Assembly: GCA_023242925.1 (NCBI GenBank)
Contig: CP096134.1
Location: forward strand, 2,809,501-2,873,500
Length of the DNA stretch: 64,000 nt
DNA from: Hyphomonadaceae bacterium JAD_PAG50586_4
GTDB taxonomy: Bacteria > Pseudomonadota > Alphaproteobacteria > Caulobacterales > Aquidulcibacteraceae
Reading direction: 5' to 3'
Shown: piece by piece, positions 38,453-47,779 of the stretch
How the letters are laid out: the number at the start of each line of letters is the position of its first letter
Numbering within the stretch: the stretch's first letter is position 1
Made by a program: the position numbers and the translations under genes
The notes under the pieces: generated by a model
Seen by the model: the letters and a program-made list of their open reading frames with translations, nothing else
What the model was told of the DNA's origin: nothing
Databases searched by the model: none

Positions 38453-38956
38453 TTAAGCGGCCTCGCCCTTGAACATCTCGTCCAGCCGCGCATAGCCCAT
38501 CTCCATACCGTCGGTCATGCCGGTCGAGACGGCGCCGTTGCGGATTTCCTTGGACGCGAACATCATTGTCACCGTCAGCGTCGTGACCCCGTTCGCCTCT
38601 ACAAATTCCGAGGTGATGATCGCTGGTTCGCTGGCGTCCATCGCGCCGCCGACATCGGCTGGATCATAGTGCTCAGCGTGCACAAGTTTCGCCGGCGCGT
38701 TCACATGCTTGAACTCACCAAAGAACCCGAACTCCTTGCCGTCCTCGTCGCTCCGCCAGCGCCAGCGATAGGCGCCGCCCTCGCGCACATCCATCTCGCA
38801 GACCGGCATCGACCAACCCGGAGGTCCGAGCATCCATTTCTGGATCAGCGCAGGTTTCGTGTGCGCGTCCCACACCAATTGGCGCGGCGCGTTGAAGCTG
38901 CGCACGACGCGGACTTCGCGATCGCTGGGCAGCGTGACTTCGATCGGCTTGGGCAT
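38453..38956 (-). CDS. SRPBCC (AHSA1-like) family protein
   Basis: A 167-residue START-like domain protein beginning MPKPIEVTLPSDREVRVVRS, with FNAPRQLVWDAHTKPALIQK and WMLGPPGWSMPVCEMDVREG, typical of AHSA1 proteins, and a C-terminal helix TDGMEMGYARLDEMF. Such proteins bind hydrophobic ligands and very often sit beside an ArsR regulator, as here. The start follows GGAGACGACC. Confidence 0.88.
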   Translation of the reverse strand: MPKPIEVTLPSDREVRVVRSFNAPRQLVWDAHTKPALIQKWMLGPPGWSMPVCEMDVREGGAYRWRWRSDEDGKEFGFFGEFKHVNAPAKLVHAEHYDPADVGGAMDASEPAIITSEFVEANGVTTLTVTMMFASKEIRNGAVSTGMTDGMEMGYARLDEMFKGEAA

Positions 38957-39028
38957 GGTCGTCTCCTTGGATTGCTTATCGGGGCGTCGTTCCAGGAACG
39001 ATCAGCCGGTACGCGCGCCGACAGCGCG

Positions 39029-39391
39029 CTACTCTTTCTTTCGCTTTCGCCTGGCGGGCGCTGCTTGCAGTTCCTCAAGCAAAGCATCGAGGCGCTCGTA
39101 GTTCGCGGCCCAGATTTCGCGATAACGCTCAATCCAATCCACGGCCTCCTCCAATGGTGTAATCTCAAGCTTGCGCGGCCTTCGTTGCGCGTCTTGGCCA
39201 ATGGAAATGAGCCCCGCGCGCTCCAGCACTTTGAGGTGTTTGGAGATCGCCGGTTGGCTCATGTCGAACGGTTCGGCGAGCTCCGATACGGACGCCTCAC
39301 CCGTCGCCAGTCGCGCCAGAATTGCGCGCCGCGTGGGATCGGCGAGCGCAGCGAATGTGGCGTCAAGGGTCTCAGCATTTTGCATAACCAT
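39029..39391 (-). CDS. ArsR-family transcriptional repressor
   Basis: A 120-residue winged-helix protein. FAALADPTRRAILARLATGE leads, and the recognition region is SVSELAEPFDMSQPAISKHL. There is no cysteine pair for metal sensing, so it belongs to the metal-independent group paired with SRPBCC proteins. A perfect 16-bp palindrome covers its start codon, suggesting autorepression. Two ATG codons (39391 and 39385) are possible starts; both lie inside or at the palindrome. Confidence 0.88.
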   Translation of the reverse strand: MVMQNAETLDATFAALADPTRRAILARLATGEASVSELAEPFDMSQPAISKHLKVLERAGLISIGQDAQRRPRKLEITPLEEAVDWIERYREIWAANYERLDALLEELQAAPARRKRKKE

Positions 39392-39399
39392 ATGGTTAT
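39384..39399. promoter_or_regulatory. 16-bp palindromic operator ATAACCATATGGTTAT
   Basis: A perfect palindrome overlapping the first codons of the ArsR gene, in an AT-rich stretch with TATATAAAAAC next to it. It is probably the ArsR binding site and shuts its own operon. Confidence 0.75.
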
Positions 39400-39442
39400 A
39401 TATAAAAACAAACGACGTCAATCCGATTTACGTTCACAAAAT

Positions 39443-40500
39443 TCAGGGATCGATGAGCCCGCGCTCGCGCGCCCAATTGTGGGTGAAGGCGGAGAGGATG
39501 ACGGCGAGCAACGAAAGTCCCAGCAGCGCGATCCATTCGGCGGCGAAGTCCGGCTCGCGCGCGACCGCAAACGCCAACACGCCACACGCAATCGTCGCCA
39601 CCCAGTAAGCGACAGCCACCGCTTCTCGGCTCAAGCCGCCACGGATCGCGATCTGATAATGGTGCTCAACGTGCCCCGTGAAGAGCGATCGCCGCCGCCA
39701 CACGCGCCACATCAAAGTGATCAACGCATCCGCGAGGATCGGGAAGAAGGCAATCACCGGCACAAACGGCGATGCGCCTGTCCGAATGATCACGATCAAG
39801 GATGCGAATGCAGCCAAGGCGCCCCCGAACAGCGCGCCGGAATCGCCCGCGAACAATCGGCCGCGCGGAAAATTCCAAATCAAAAAGCCGAGCGTCGCCC
39901 CCGCGCCACAGAGGGAGATCGCAGCGCCGCTCGGCGCCCGCCCGCAAGCGAGATACAGGCAAGCGCAACAAGACCGAAACCCACACACCCCATGGCCAAG
40001 CCGTTCGCGCCGTCCATGAAGTTCACGCAATTGATCAGCGTGAATATCCAAAGCGCGGTGCCAAGTACCGCCGCCAAGTAAGGAATAACAAGTACGACAT
40101 CGCCGCCGAACGGAAATACGCTGATCGGCCCGATCACTAACGCAGCCGCGATCGCGATCAGTGAATAGAGCACGAACTTCAACGACGCTGGCAGATCGAG
40201 TGCGTCATCAACGAAACCGATCATCAGCAAGGGATAGGAAAACGCCGCCGACATCCACAACAGCCGCTCGCCGTGTGGATTCACTTCGTACTGCCAAACG
40301 CTCGAATAATTGAGCAACAACAGCATCGCCGCCGCATAGCCGACGCCAATGCCAAGGCCCCCGCTGGTGCGCGTCGCTTGGCCGTGTTGTTTGCGTGGCA
40401 TGTTGGGGTGATCAACCGGTCCAAACCAGATGATCAGCCGGCACGCGATCAAGCTGGCGACCAGCGCCACGATCACGACTGTCAGCAAGTCCTGAAACAC
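39443..40500 (-). CDS. Polyprenyl-phosphate glycosyl-1-phosphate transferase (MraY/WecA type), one frameshift
   Basis: A ten-span-like membrane protein from a GTG at 40500. Family motifs in order: GPVDHPNMPRKQHGQATRTS, the catalytic Asp pair in MIGFVDDALDLPASLKF, NCVNFMDGANGLAMG, and after the break FPRGRLFAGDSGALFGG and TGHVEHHYQ. The frame is lost at a G-run (plus-strand C-run 39937-39939) and resumes as PSGAAISLCGAGATLGFLI. Corrected length is about 352 residues. It transfers a sugar phosphate to a polyprenyl carrier to start surface polysaccharide synthesis; the WecA side is more likely than MraY because of the VEHH motif and lack of a mur cluster. Confidence 0.82.
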
Positions 40501-40550
40501 GCGCTACACCCCGCCGGAGCACGTGGGCTATCCCACGCAGGGTTGCAGCG

Positions 40551-41420
40551 TCAAGCGCCGCCCAGGCGCGTCTCTGCAATCCACCAAGCCTTATGACGCG
40601 GCTTCAATTTCGCGCCCAATGCTTTCGCCGCACTCCAATCCGCCAACAACGCAAAACAGGTCGCGCCGCTGCCAGAAAGGCCCGCGTAGCGCACGGTTTC
40701 CTGCGCCCGCAAGCTTGCCAAAACGTCAGAAATCACAGGCGCAAGCGCGATCGCGGGGGCCTCGAGATCATTGCCTGTCACGCTGATGTGATGCAGCGCC
40801 TCTTCCTCTGTTGGCCAATGCGGCGTCGGCGCATCAAGCAGCGCGCAGCCAAGCTGCATGGCGTCGAACTGCTTATACACAGCCGGCGTGGCCAGCGGCT
40901 GCATCGGGTTCAAAAGGATAGCGGGGAAGTCCGGCAGCGCCATCGGGGCGCAATGTTCGCCAAGACCGGTCATATAGGCCGATGCGCTGGCGCTGAAGAA
41001 CACCGGCACGTCAGAGCCGAGCGATCGCCCGAGCTCCGCCAATTGCGCATTACTCCAATCGAGCCGCCAGAGCGCGCAGAGCGCGCGCAAGGCCGCGGCC
41101 GCATCCGACGACCCGCCGCCAAGGCCGGAAGCAATCGGCAAACGCTTCTCCAGAATGAGCTTCGCTTTTGCCGGCACGCCGGCCGCCTGCGCTAATGCGC
41201 GCGCGGCGCGCAGCACGAGATTGTCGTCATCCGCGGCCAGCGACTTCGCGAACGGACCACGGATCGTCAGTGACAAATCCTCCCCGGCGCCCGCTTCAAC
41301 GAAATCACCAACGTCGGCGAACGTCACTACACTTTGCAGCGGGTGCATGCCGTCATCGCGCGGTTTGCCAACCCGCAGCGTCAGATTGATCTTCGCCGGG
41401 GCGAAGACGCGGATATTCAT
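40551..41420 (-). CDS. ispE: 4-diphosphocytidyl-2-C-methyl-D-erythritol kinase
   Basis: A 289-residue GHMP kinase starting MNIRVFAPAKINLTLRVGKP. The ATP-binding glycine loop is LPIASGLGGGSSDAAAAL near residue 95, and the C-terminal GHMP motif is YAGLSGSGATCFALL. It phosphorylates CDP-ME in the MEP isoprenoid pathway. The ATG at 41420 overlaps the preceding TPR gene end by 4 bp. Confidence 0.95.
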   Translation of the reverse strand: MNIRVFAPAKINLTLRVGKPRDDGMHPLQSVVTFADVGDFVEAGAGEDLSLTIRGPFAKSLAADDDNLVLRAARALAQAAGVPAKAKLILEKRLPIASGLGGGSSDAAAALRALCALWRLDWSNAQLAELGRSLGSDVPVFFSASASAYMTGLGEHCAPMALPDFPAILLNPMQPLATPAVYKQFDAMQLGCALLDAPTPHWPTEEEALHHISVTGNDLEAPAIALAPVISDVLASLRAQETVRYAGLSGSGATCFALLADWSAAKALGAKLKPRHKAWWIAETRLGGA

Positions 41421-43072
41421 CGATTGGCCGACCGGCGCGCTGGCTCCGCCGGCAATCCTGTTTCGAGCTTGGCGCGGATCGTATCGGGTTCATCGGGCTC
41501 AAAGCTCAAGGCCCGTTCCCATTGGAAGCGCGCTTCGATGCGCCGGCCCATACGCCAATACACGTCGCCCAAATGATCGTTGAGCGTGGGATCGGCCGGC
41601 TCCAATTCAACGGCGCGCTCCAAGAGCTCAAGCGCGCGCGGATAATCGCCCATGCGGAAATAGGCCCAGCCCAAACTGTCGATGATTGCACCCGAGAACG
41701 GCCGCAGCTCGACCGCGCGCCGGATCATAGCGAGGCCTTCCTCTAACCGCTCGCCGCGATCGATCCAGCTATAACCCAGATAGTTCAGCACATCCGGCTG
41801 ATCGGGCGAGAGGCGCAACGCTTCTTGCATATCGGCCTCAGCCTCGGGCCAACGCCCCAGTCGCTCACGCGCCGCGCCACGCGCGAAGTACAATCGCCAG
41901 TCGATTGGCTGGGCGGCGATCAATTGCGAATAGAGCGGCTCAGCGTCGCTGTAACGGCCAAGGTTGCGATACATATCCGCCAACGTGCGCGTCGCGCGCA
42001 GATCGCCGGCTTGTGCATTGGTTGAGGCGAGCGCCAGCGCGCCCGCTTCGTCGCCAGCATCCAGCAACACCCATGATTCCGTGATGCGGGCGTTGCCGGC
42101 GTAAGGGGAATCCGCCGGCACGTTTGCAAGCATCTGCCGCGCGAGCGCCGGATGACCCAATTGGTTCTGTTGCTGCGCGAACGCGATACGCGCGCCATCG
42201 AAGCTGGGATCGAGCATCAGCGCCAAGGTAAGCGAAGCCAGCGCGTTGGTCGCGTCATGCTCCTGCTGGAAGATCGCCGACATGCCGAAAAACGCAACCG
42301 CCGCGCCCTGCGCTGGCGTCAGCGGTTCGCGCGCCACGGCCCCTCCCGCCTCCAAGCGCGCGAGTGCGGCGGCGAGCCCTGGGTTGACGCGGTTTGTTTC
42401 TTCGCTGAGCAGCGTGATCGCTTCATCACGCGCGCCGCGACGCACCAGCAGATCCGCGTGACGCTCGACACCGCTCGGCAGAAAGAGCCCGCCCGCGCGC
42501 GCGGCTTCGTACGCCTGCACCGCTTCATCCTGCCGACCGGCATAGTCGAGCGCCATCGCCTGCTGGTAGGCGAACAGGCCGCCGTACTGACGGATTTGCG
42601 TCAGCGGCGCGAGATCGACCAACACTTCATCAACGCGGCCTTGGCCCGCGCGCGCCCACACGAGCAGCATACGGCCGAGCAATTCCTCGGCCGCGGGGCC
42701 TTCGAGGGTTTCGGCCTGCTCAGCAACGACGCCCCAGCGCCGCGCAGTCAGTGCATCGACGCCGCGCACCAGATGGACATAGCCGGGCGCACCGGTCGTG
42801 GGCGCCATGCGCGATGCACGTCGCGCACGTTGCGCATCACCGATCGCCAGCGACGAAATCACAGCGCCATTAAGCAGGCCTTCATCGCGCGGCGCACGCG
42901 CGAGCGCGGCGAAGTAGCGATCGGACGCGACCTGATGGTCGTCGCTCATATTGGCGATGCGGCCGATCAGATAATCGGCATAAGCGCCGGAGCGCGTCAC
43001 TGGCGGCGGGCCTGCGCTTGTCGCGCACGCCGCCATGCCGAGACACGCGGCCAGCGCCGCAGCACGCAACAT
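41417..43072 (-). CDS. TPR-repeat lipoprotein
   Basis: A 551-residue protein with a lipoprotein signal (MLRAAALAACLGMAAC, lipobox MAAC). The rest is tetratricopeptide-type repeats; the clearest are near the C-terminus (FARGAARERLGRWPEAEADM, YLGYSWIDRGERLEEGLAMI, LGWAYFRMGDYPRALELLER, HLGDVYWRMGRRIEARFQWE). It probably sits at the outer membrane as an assembly scaffold. It is coupled to a second TPR gene upstream and to ispE downstream. The specific partner is unknown. Confidence 0.85.
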   Translation of the reverse strand: MLRAAALAACLGMAACATSAGPPPVTRSGAYADYLIGRIANMSDDHQVASDRYFAALARAPRDEGLLNGAVISSLAIGDAQRARRASRMAPTTGAPGYVHLVRGVDALTARRWGVVAEQAETLEGPAAEELLGRMLLVWARAGQGRVDEVLVDLAPLTQIRQYGGLFAYQQAMALDYAGRQDEAVQAYEAARAGGLFLPSGVERHADLLVRRGARDEAITLLSEETNRVNPGLAAALARLEAGGAVAREPLTPAQGAAVAFFGMSAIFQQEHDATNALASLTLALMLDPSFDGARIAFAQQQNQLGHPALARQMLANVPADSPYAGNARITESWVLLDAGDEAGALALASTNAQAGDLRATRTLADMYRNLGRYSDAEPLYSQLIAAQPIDWRLYFARGAARERLGRWPEAEADMQEALRLSPDQPDVLNYLGYSWIDRGERLEEGLAMIRRAVELRPFSGAIIDSLGWAYFRMGDYPRALELLERAVELEPADPTLNDHLGDVYWRMGRRIEARFQWERALSFEPDEPDTIRAKLETGLPAEPARRSANR

Positions 43073-45003
43073 TAGAGGTCTTCCCGCTGCGACGGGGCGT
43101 CCGGCAGATTGACCTGCGGCAAGTCGCGACGACGCGGCGCAGGTGTGGTGAGCCCACGTTGCACCTTCTGCTCAAGATCACGACGGCGGATCGCATCGGG
43201 GCGCGCTTCTAAAGCTTGGCGCCATCTAGCACGCGCATCGTCACGACGATTGAGGCGCCAATAAATGTCGCCCAAATGGTCGAGCACTTCGGCGTTCGGA
43301 TCATTGGCCGAGAGATCATTGGCGCGTTCGATCAGGGCACGCGCTTGGTCGAAATGGCCGTAGAGATAATAGGCCCAGCCCAAGCTGTCGATCACGGCGT
43401 AATCGGTCTGTCCGTAATTGAAGCCACGCCACAACAGGCGATAGCCCTCCTCCAAGCCTTCCGGACGCTGGATCAGCGCATAGCCCAATGCATTGAGACG
43501 CATCACCGAGTCCGGCTGCTCTGCGAACAGCGACCGCGCCATGGCGATGCCTTCGTTCCAGCCGTTCGGATCGTCCATCAGGATGGAGACAACAAGCAAT
43601 CGCGTATCGACACTCGGATCGATTTCGTACGCAGCGCGCGCGTCGGCGCTGGCGGCGGAGAGATTGCCGGCGAAGCGATGCGCGTAAGCGCGCCAGCCGA
43701 GTACGTCGGCGCGATCCTTCGGCGTTGTCGCCATTTCGAGCGCACGGTTGAACGCCGGGATCGCGCGATCCGCATGGCCGGCGCGGCGATAGATGTCGCC
43801 CACTGACGCAATCACGCCCCAGCGATCGCCAGCGAGACCAAGCGCGCGTTCGGCGGCTGCAATCGCGGCTGTGTCGTTGTTGCGCTCAAGCTGGATCGAG
43901 GCGCGGACGATTTCCGCATCCGGCGCGAATACGCTCGTGGCCGGCAACTGATCGATGATGCGCTGTGCGCCATCGGCGCCCTGCGCGCCGAGCGCTTGTT
44001 GCGCTGCATACAAGCGCCAATCATTGGCGTCGCCCGCGAGCAATACGCCGAGCTGCAACAGCGCCGTGCCGTTCTCTGACGCAAAGCCCGGCTCTGGCGC
44101 TTGCTGCGACAGCATCTGGGTCAGCATCTCGGCTTGCGTCAGATATTCCGAGAGGAAGATCAGCCAGCGGCCCGTCGCACTTACCGGCGTCAGCGCAGCC
44201 TCAAACGGCTCTTGACCTGCTTCCAGGCGCGCGATGTTGGCTTGCACGTCGGCCGAACGCGGCGCGAAGGCGGCGACGATGTCGTAGTACCGGCGCGCTT
44301 CTTCACGGCGACCCAAGCGGTGGCTGACGAGCGCGGCGCGATAGACGGCGTGGGTGACGCGCGGCGCGTTGAGCGCGCGTTCAAACTCTTCAGTGTTTTG
44401 CGGCTCGGCGTCGCCTGGCGGCGTCGTATCTAGGCGCTCGACCATAAGTGCATAAACGGCCGCAGCTTCCTGTAGGCGCCCAGCCGATTCAAACACCAGC
44501 GCGCGCGCCACTTCTGGCAGCGGCGCTGGCAGATTGTCCGCCGAGGCGTCTACACGTTCAACACCGCGATCGACGCGACCTTCCGCGGCGAACAAGAACG
44601 GCTCAAGCATATCGGAGACGCCGCTGCTCAGCCCACCCGGCGCGCGGCCAAGCACGGTGCGTGCGTCGTCGTAGCGACCTGAGGCGATGTCGTCGGCAAA
44701 CACCGCGACGATCCAAACCGCATCGGTGGAGCCGTCGGCAAGCTGACGCCGCCCCTCGCGCACGAGGTAATCGATGTCCGCCTGCTGCAGCGCGGCTTCC
44801 GGTGTTTCGTAGGTACGATCCGCAGCTGCGTTCGGCGGCGAGGTCGTGCGTAGCAGATCGTTCGTCGCCACACCCTGCTCAATCGCCGACGCCGGCGCCG
44901 CAGCTGCGGCGCTTTCCGGCGCCTTGGCCTGCGCGAAAGCGCCGCTCGTCGCGCCTGCATAACCAGCCGTCGCAATCGTCGCCGCTAGGATCGCCCAACG
45001 CAT
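43072..45003 (-). CDS. Secreted TPR-repeat protein
   Basis: A 643-residue protein from the ATG at 45003, with a signal peptide (MRWAILAATIATAGYAGATSGAFA). Repeats are clearest after residue 380 (DIYRRAGHADRAIPAFNRAL, LGWAYYLYGHFDQARALIER, HLGDIYWRLNRRDDARARWR). The end, around DHLGDIYWRLNRRDDARARW, closely resembles that of the next gene, so the two are likely paralogues by tandem duplication. They overlap in TAATG. A role in envelope assembly is inferred. Confidence 0.82.
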   Translation of the reverse strand: MRWAILAATIATAGYAGATSGAFAQAKAPESAAAAAPASAIEQGVATNDLLRTTSPPNAAADRTYETPEAALQQADIDYLVREGRRQLADGSTDAVWIVAVFADDIASGRYDDARTVLGRAPGGLSSGVSDMLEPFLFAAEGRVDRGVERVDASADNLPAPLPEVARALVFESAGRLQEAAAVYALMVERLDTTPPGDAEPQNTEEFERALNAPRVTHAVYRAALVSHRLGRREEARRYYDIVAAFAPRSADVQANIARLEAGQEPFEAALTPVSATGRWLIFLSEYLTQAEMLTQMLSQQAPEPGFASENGTALLQLGVLLAGDANDWRLYAAQQALGAQGADGAQRIIDQLPATSVFAPDAEIVRASIQLERNNDTAAIAAAERALGLAGDRWGVIASVGDIYRRAGHADRAIPAFNRALEMATTPKDRADVLGWRAYAHRFAGNLSAASADARAAYEIDPSVDTRLLVVSILMDDPNGWNEGIAMARSLFAEQPDSVMRLNALGYALIQRPEGLEEGYRLLWRGFNYGQTDYAVIDSLGWAYYLYGHFDQARALIERANDLSANDPNAEVLDHLGDIYWRLNRRDDARARWRQALEARPDAIRRRDLEQKVQRGLTTPAPRRRDLPQVNLPDAPSQREDL

Positions 45004-45036
45004 GCTTTGTCCTTTCAACCGCTCACGCGGCATTCG

Positions 45037-46713
45037 TCACATATTGGCGTAGTTCGGGCCGCCGCCACCTTCCGGCGTCACCCAATTGATATTCTGACTT
45101 GGGTCTTTGATATCGCACGTTTTGCAGTGAACGCAGTTTTGCGCGTTGATCTGGAAGCGTGGATTGGCCCCTGCATCGTCATAAAGCACTTCGTACACGC
45201 CAGCAGGGCAATATCGTGTCGCCGGCTCGGCGTATTCAGGGAGGTTCACCTTAATCGGGATCGACGGATCCTTGAGCGTCAGGTGCGCCGGCTGATCTTC
45301 CTCGTGGTTGGTGTTCGACAGATAGACTGACGAGAGCTTGTCAAAGGTGAGCACGCCATCGGGCTTCGGGTACGCGATGGGCTTATGCTTGCTGGCTTTG
45401 TCGAGCGAGGCGTAATCGGCTTTGCCGTGCTTCAACGTGCCGAAGAACGAGACCCCGCCCAGCAGCGTCGTCGTCCACATATCGAACATGCCGAGCACGC
45501 CGCCGAAAAATGCGCCAAAGCGCGTCAGCAGCGGCTTCGCATTCCGCACCCGATTGAGATCCTTATAGACCTCGCTTTCGCGATAGGCGGTCTCGTACGC
45601 ATCAAGTGTGTCGCGCTGACGGCCCGATTGAAGCGCCTCGAACGCGGCTTCGGCGGCCATCATGCCGGTCTTCATCGCGTTGTGGCTGCCTTTGATGCGC
45701 GGCACGTTGACGAAGCCAGCCGAGCACCCAATCAAAGCTCCGCCCGGAAACGCGAGCTTTGGCACCGATTGCAAACCGCCTTCGGTGATCGCGCGCGCGC
45801 CGTACGCAACGCGCTTGCCGCGTTCGATGTGTTGGCGAATTTCCGGATGCAGCTTGTGTTGTTGGAAGACGTCGAACGGCGAGAGGTACGGGTTCTTGTA
45901 GTTCAGGTGAACGACGTAGCCGACAGACACGTAGCGATCGCCCCAATGATAGAGGAACGAACCGCCGCCAGTTTGACCATCGAGCGGCCAACCAACGGTG
46001 TGAACCACAGCGCCCGGCTTGTGCTTATCGGCGGGCACTTCCCAGAGTTCTTTAATACCGATACCGAACTTCTGCGGATCGCTGTTGGCGCACAAATCAT
46101 AGCGATTTTGCAGCACTTTCGCGAGCGAACCGCGCACGCCTTCGGCGATCAACACGTACTTGCCGTGCAATTCCATGCCGGGCTGATAGTCACCTTTCTT
46201 GTGACCATCCTTAGCGACGCCGAACACGCCCGCGACTACGCCCTTCAGCGCGCCATTCTCATCGTACACCGGCTCTGACGCCGCCATGCCCGGATAAATC
46301 TCAACGCCAAGCTCTTCAGCTTGACCCGCCATCCACTTCGTGAGGTTCGACAATGAGGCGATGTAATTGCCGTGATTGTTCATCAGCGGCGGCATCAGGA
46401 AGGTCGGCAGATCGGCCGCGCCTGCAGGCCCCAAGAATTTGAATTGATCGCTCGTCACTTCAGTTTCGAGCGGCGCGCCTTTTTCTTTCCAATCCGGGAT
46501 GAGCTGGTTCAAGCCGCTCGGATCGATCACGGCGCCCGAGAGAATGTGCGCGCCAATCTCGGCGCCCTTCTCCAGCACTGCGACAGAGACTTCCGCGCCC
46601 GCTTCGGCCGCGAGCTGTTTTAGCCGGATCGCCGCCGACAGACCCGCCGGCCCGCCGCCAATAATGACGACGTCATATTCCATCGCCTCGCGTGCGATCT
46701 CTTCCTCGGCCAT
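45037..46713 (-). CDS. Electron transfer flavoprotein-ubiquinone oxidoreductase
   Basis: A 558-residue protein from the ATG at 46713. The FAD-binding YDVVIIGGGPAGLSAAIRL comes first, then LEKGAEIGAHILSGAVIDP. The C-terminal [4Fe-4S] ligands are in RYCPAGVYEV and NCVHCKTCDIKDP. The enzyme passes electrons from ETF (fatty-acid and amino-acid oxidation) to ubiquinone at the inner membrane. An in-frame extension to 46908 is not family-like and is rejected as start. Confidence 0.95.
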   Translation of the reverse strand: MAEEEIAREAMEYDVVIIGGGPAGLSAAIRLKQLAAEAGAEVSVAVLEKGAEIGAHILSGAVIDPSGLNQLIPDWKEKGAPLETEVTSDQFKFLGPAGAADLPTFLMPPLMNNHGNYIASLSNLTKWMAGQAEELGVEIYPGMAASEPVYDENGALKGVVAGVFGVAKDGHKKGDYQPGMELHGKYVLIAEGVRGSLAKVLQNRYDLCANSDPQKFGIGIKELWEVPADKHKPGAVVHTVGWPLDGQTGGGSFLYHWGDRYVSVGYVVHLNYKNPYLSPFDVFQQHKLHPEIRQHIERGKRVAYGARAITEGGLQSVPKLAFPGGALIGCSAGFVNVPRIKGSHNAMKTGMMAAEAAFEALQSGRQRDTLDAYETAYRESEVYKDLNRVRNAKPLLTRFGAFFGGVLGMFDMWTTTLLGGVSFFGTLKHGKADYASLDKASKHKPIAYPKPDGVLTFDKLSSVYLSNTNHEEDQPAHLTLKDPSIPIKVNLPEYAEPATRYCPAGVYEVLYDDAGANPRFQINAQNCVHCKTCDIKDPSQNINWVTPEGGGGPNYANM

Positions 46714-46837
46714 TTCCAACCCTTCGTTTCCATCAAGCCCGACAAGCGTCCTCCCACGCTTTATCAAAGCTGCAAACAACCCGCGCAAGGCGACGTGAAG
46801 CTTTGTCGTTTCCCCCGAGTCCCGGCACAATAGATAG

Positions 46838-47779
46838 ATGGACGCAGACCTAGCCCAGCCAGCCGCCCGTGCGCTGCTCGCCTTCTGGCGCGCGGCGGGC
46901 GTCGACATGGACGAGGCGGAGGCCGTTTACGCAGCGGCGCCGGTTGCCGCTCCGGCGCGCGAGATCAGCACCCCGGTTGCCAAGCCAAAGCCAAAAGTCA
47001 CGGCCGCTGACGCCAGTGTTGAGACAGCCAAAGCGATGGCGGCGGCGGCCAAGACGATCGCTGAGCTCCGCGCGGCTGTGGAGAACTTCGACGGCTGCGC
47101 TTTGAAGCGAACGGCCCGCAATACCGTGTTCTCGGATGGCGTTGATGACGCTCAGGTCCTGCTCATCGGCGAAGCGCCGGGCAAGGATGAGGATGAACAA
47201 GGCAAGCCGTTTGTTGGCCGTCCTGGTCAATTGCTGGATCGCATGCTCGCCCAAATCGGCCTGGACCGGCGCAGTAACATTCTGATTTCAAACACAATCT
47301 ATTGGCGCCCTCCCGGCAACCGCGACCCAACCCAAGGTGAGATCGTAGCCTGCCTGCCCTTCGTGGAGCGCCTCATCGAATTGTCCCGCCCGAAGCTCTT
47401 GATCCTCACCGGCAAGGCCGCCGCCCAGACTGTACTCAAGCGCGATGATGCGGTGACCCGTATGCGTGGCCGTAAATTGAATTACGCTCGGGAGAGTTTA
47501 AAGGGCCCCGTCAACGCGCTGGTCATGCTTCATCCCGCATATCTGCTGCGTCAGCCGCAGCAAAAGCGGCAGGCGTGGGTGGACCTTTTGCTTGCTGAAA
47601 CCTGGCTCGATGAGCTGGGCGTCGCACGGGGGCTCGCCCTTGATCGCTCGATTTTGCCGGAAGGCCACGATGACGTTTCGCACCGCCCTCGCCGCCTTCT
47701 CGGTCGCCGCAGCCATTGTCGCCCCAGCGGCCGCCCAGGATCACCACCAGCGCATCATCGCGCTCTCGGAACAAGATGA
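46838..47779 (+). CDS. Uracil-DNA glycosylase (family 4/5-like), end uncertain
   Basis: Starts MDADLAQPAARALLAFWRAA; an Ala-rich linker separates it from the glycosylase domain. Domain motifs: LLIGEAPGKDEDEQGKPFVG, ISNTIYWRPPGNRDPT and VMLHPAYLLRQPQQKRQA, with FDGCALKRTARNTVF holding one likely cluster cysteine. The open frame runs to 47779, overlapping the next gene by 110 bp. Adding one G in the G-run 47628-47632 would end it at 47642 (VARGARP), before slt, which is a neater arrangement and fits the other homopolymer faults. The enzyme removes uracil from DNA. Confidence 0.88.
   Translation: MDADLAQPAARALLAFWRAAGVDMDEAEAVYAAAPVAAPAREISTPVAKPKPKVTAADASVETAKAMAAAAKTIAELRAAVENFDGCALKRTARNTVFSDGVDDAQVLLIGEAPGKDEDEQGKPFVGRPGQLLDRMLAQIGLDRRSNILISNTIYWRPPGNRDPTQGEIVACLPFVERLIELSRPKLLILTGKAAAQTVLKRDDAVTRMRGRKLNYARESLKGPVNALVMLHPAYLLRQPQQKRQAWVDLLLAETWLDELGVARGLALDRSILPEGHDDVSHRPRRLLGRRSHCRPSGRPGSPPAHHRALGTR

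Noticed and set aside
37865..40081. A 738-codon plus-strand open frame
   Set aside because: It is antisense to the DUF1801, SRPBCC, ArsR and sugar-transferase genes, all with clear family motifs. Its His/Arg-rich translation is typical of GC-driven shadow frames.
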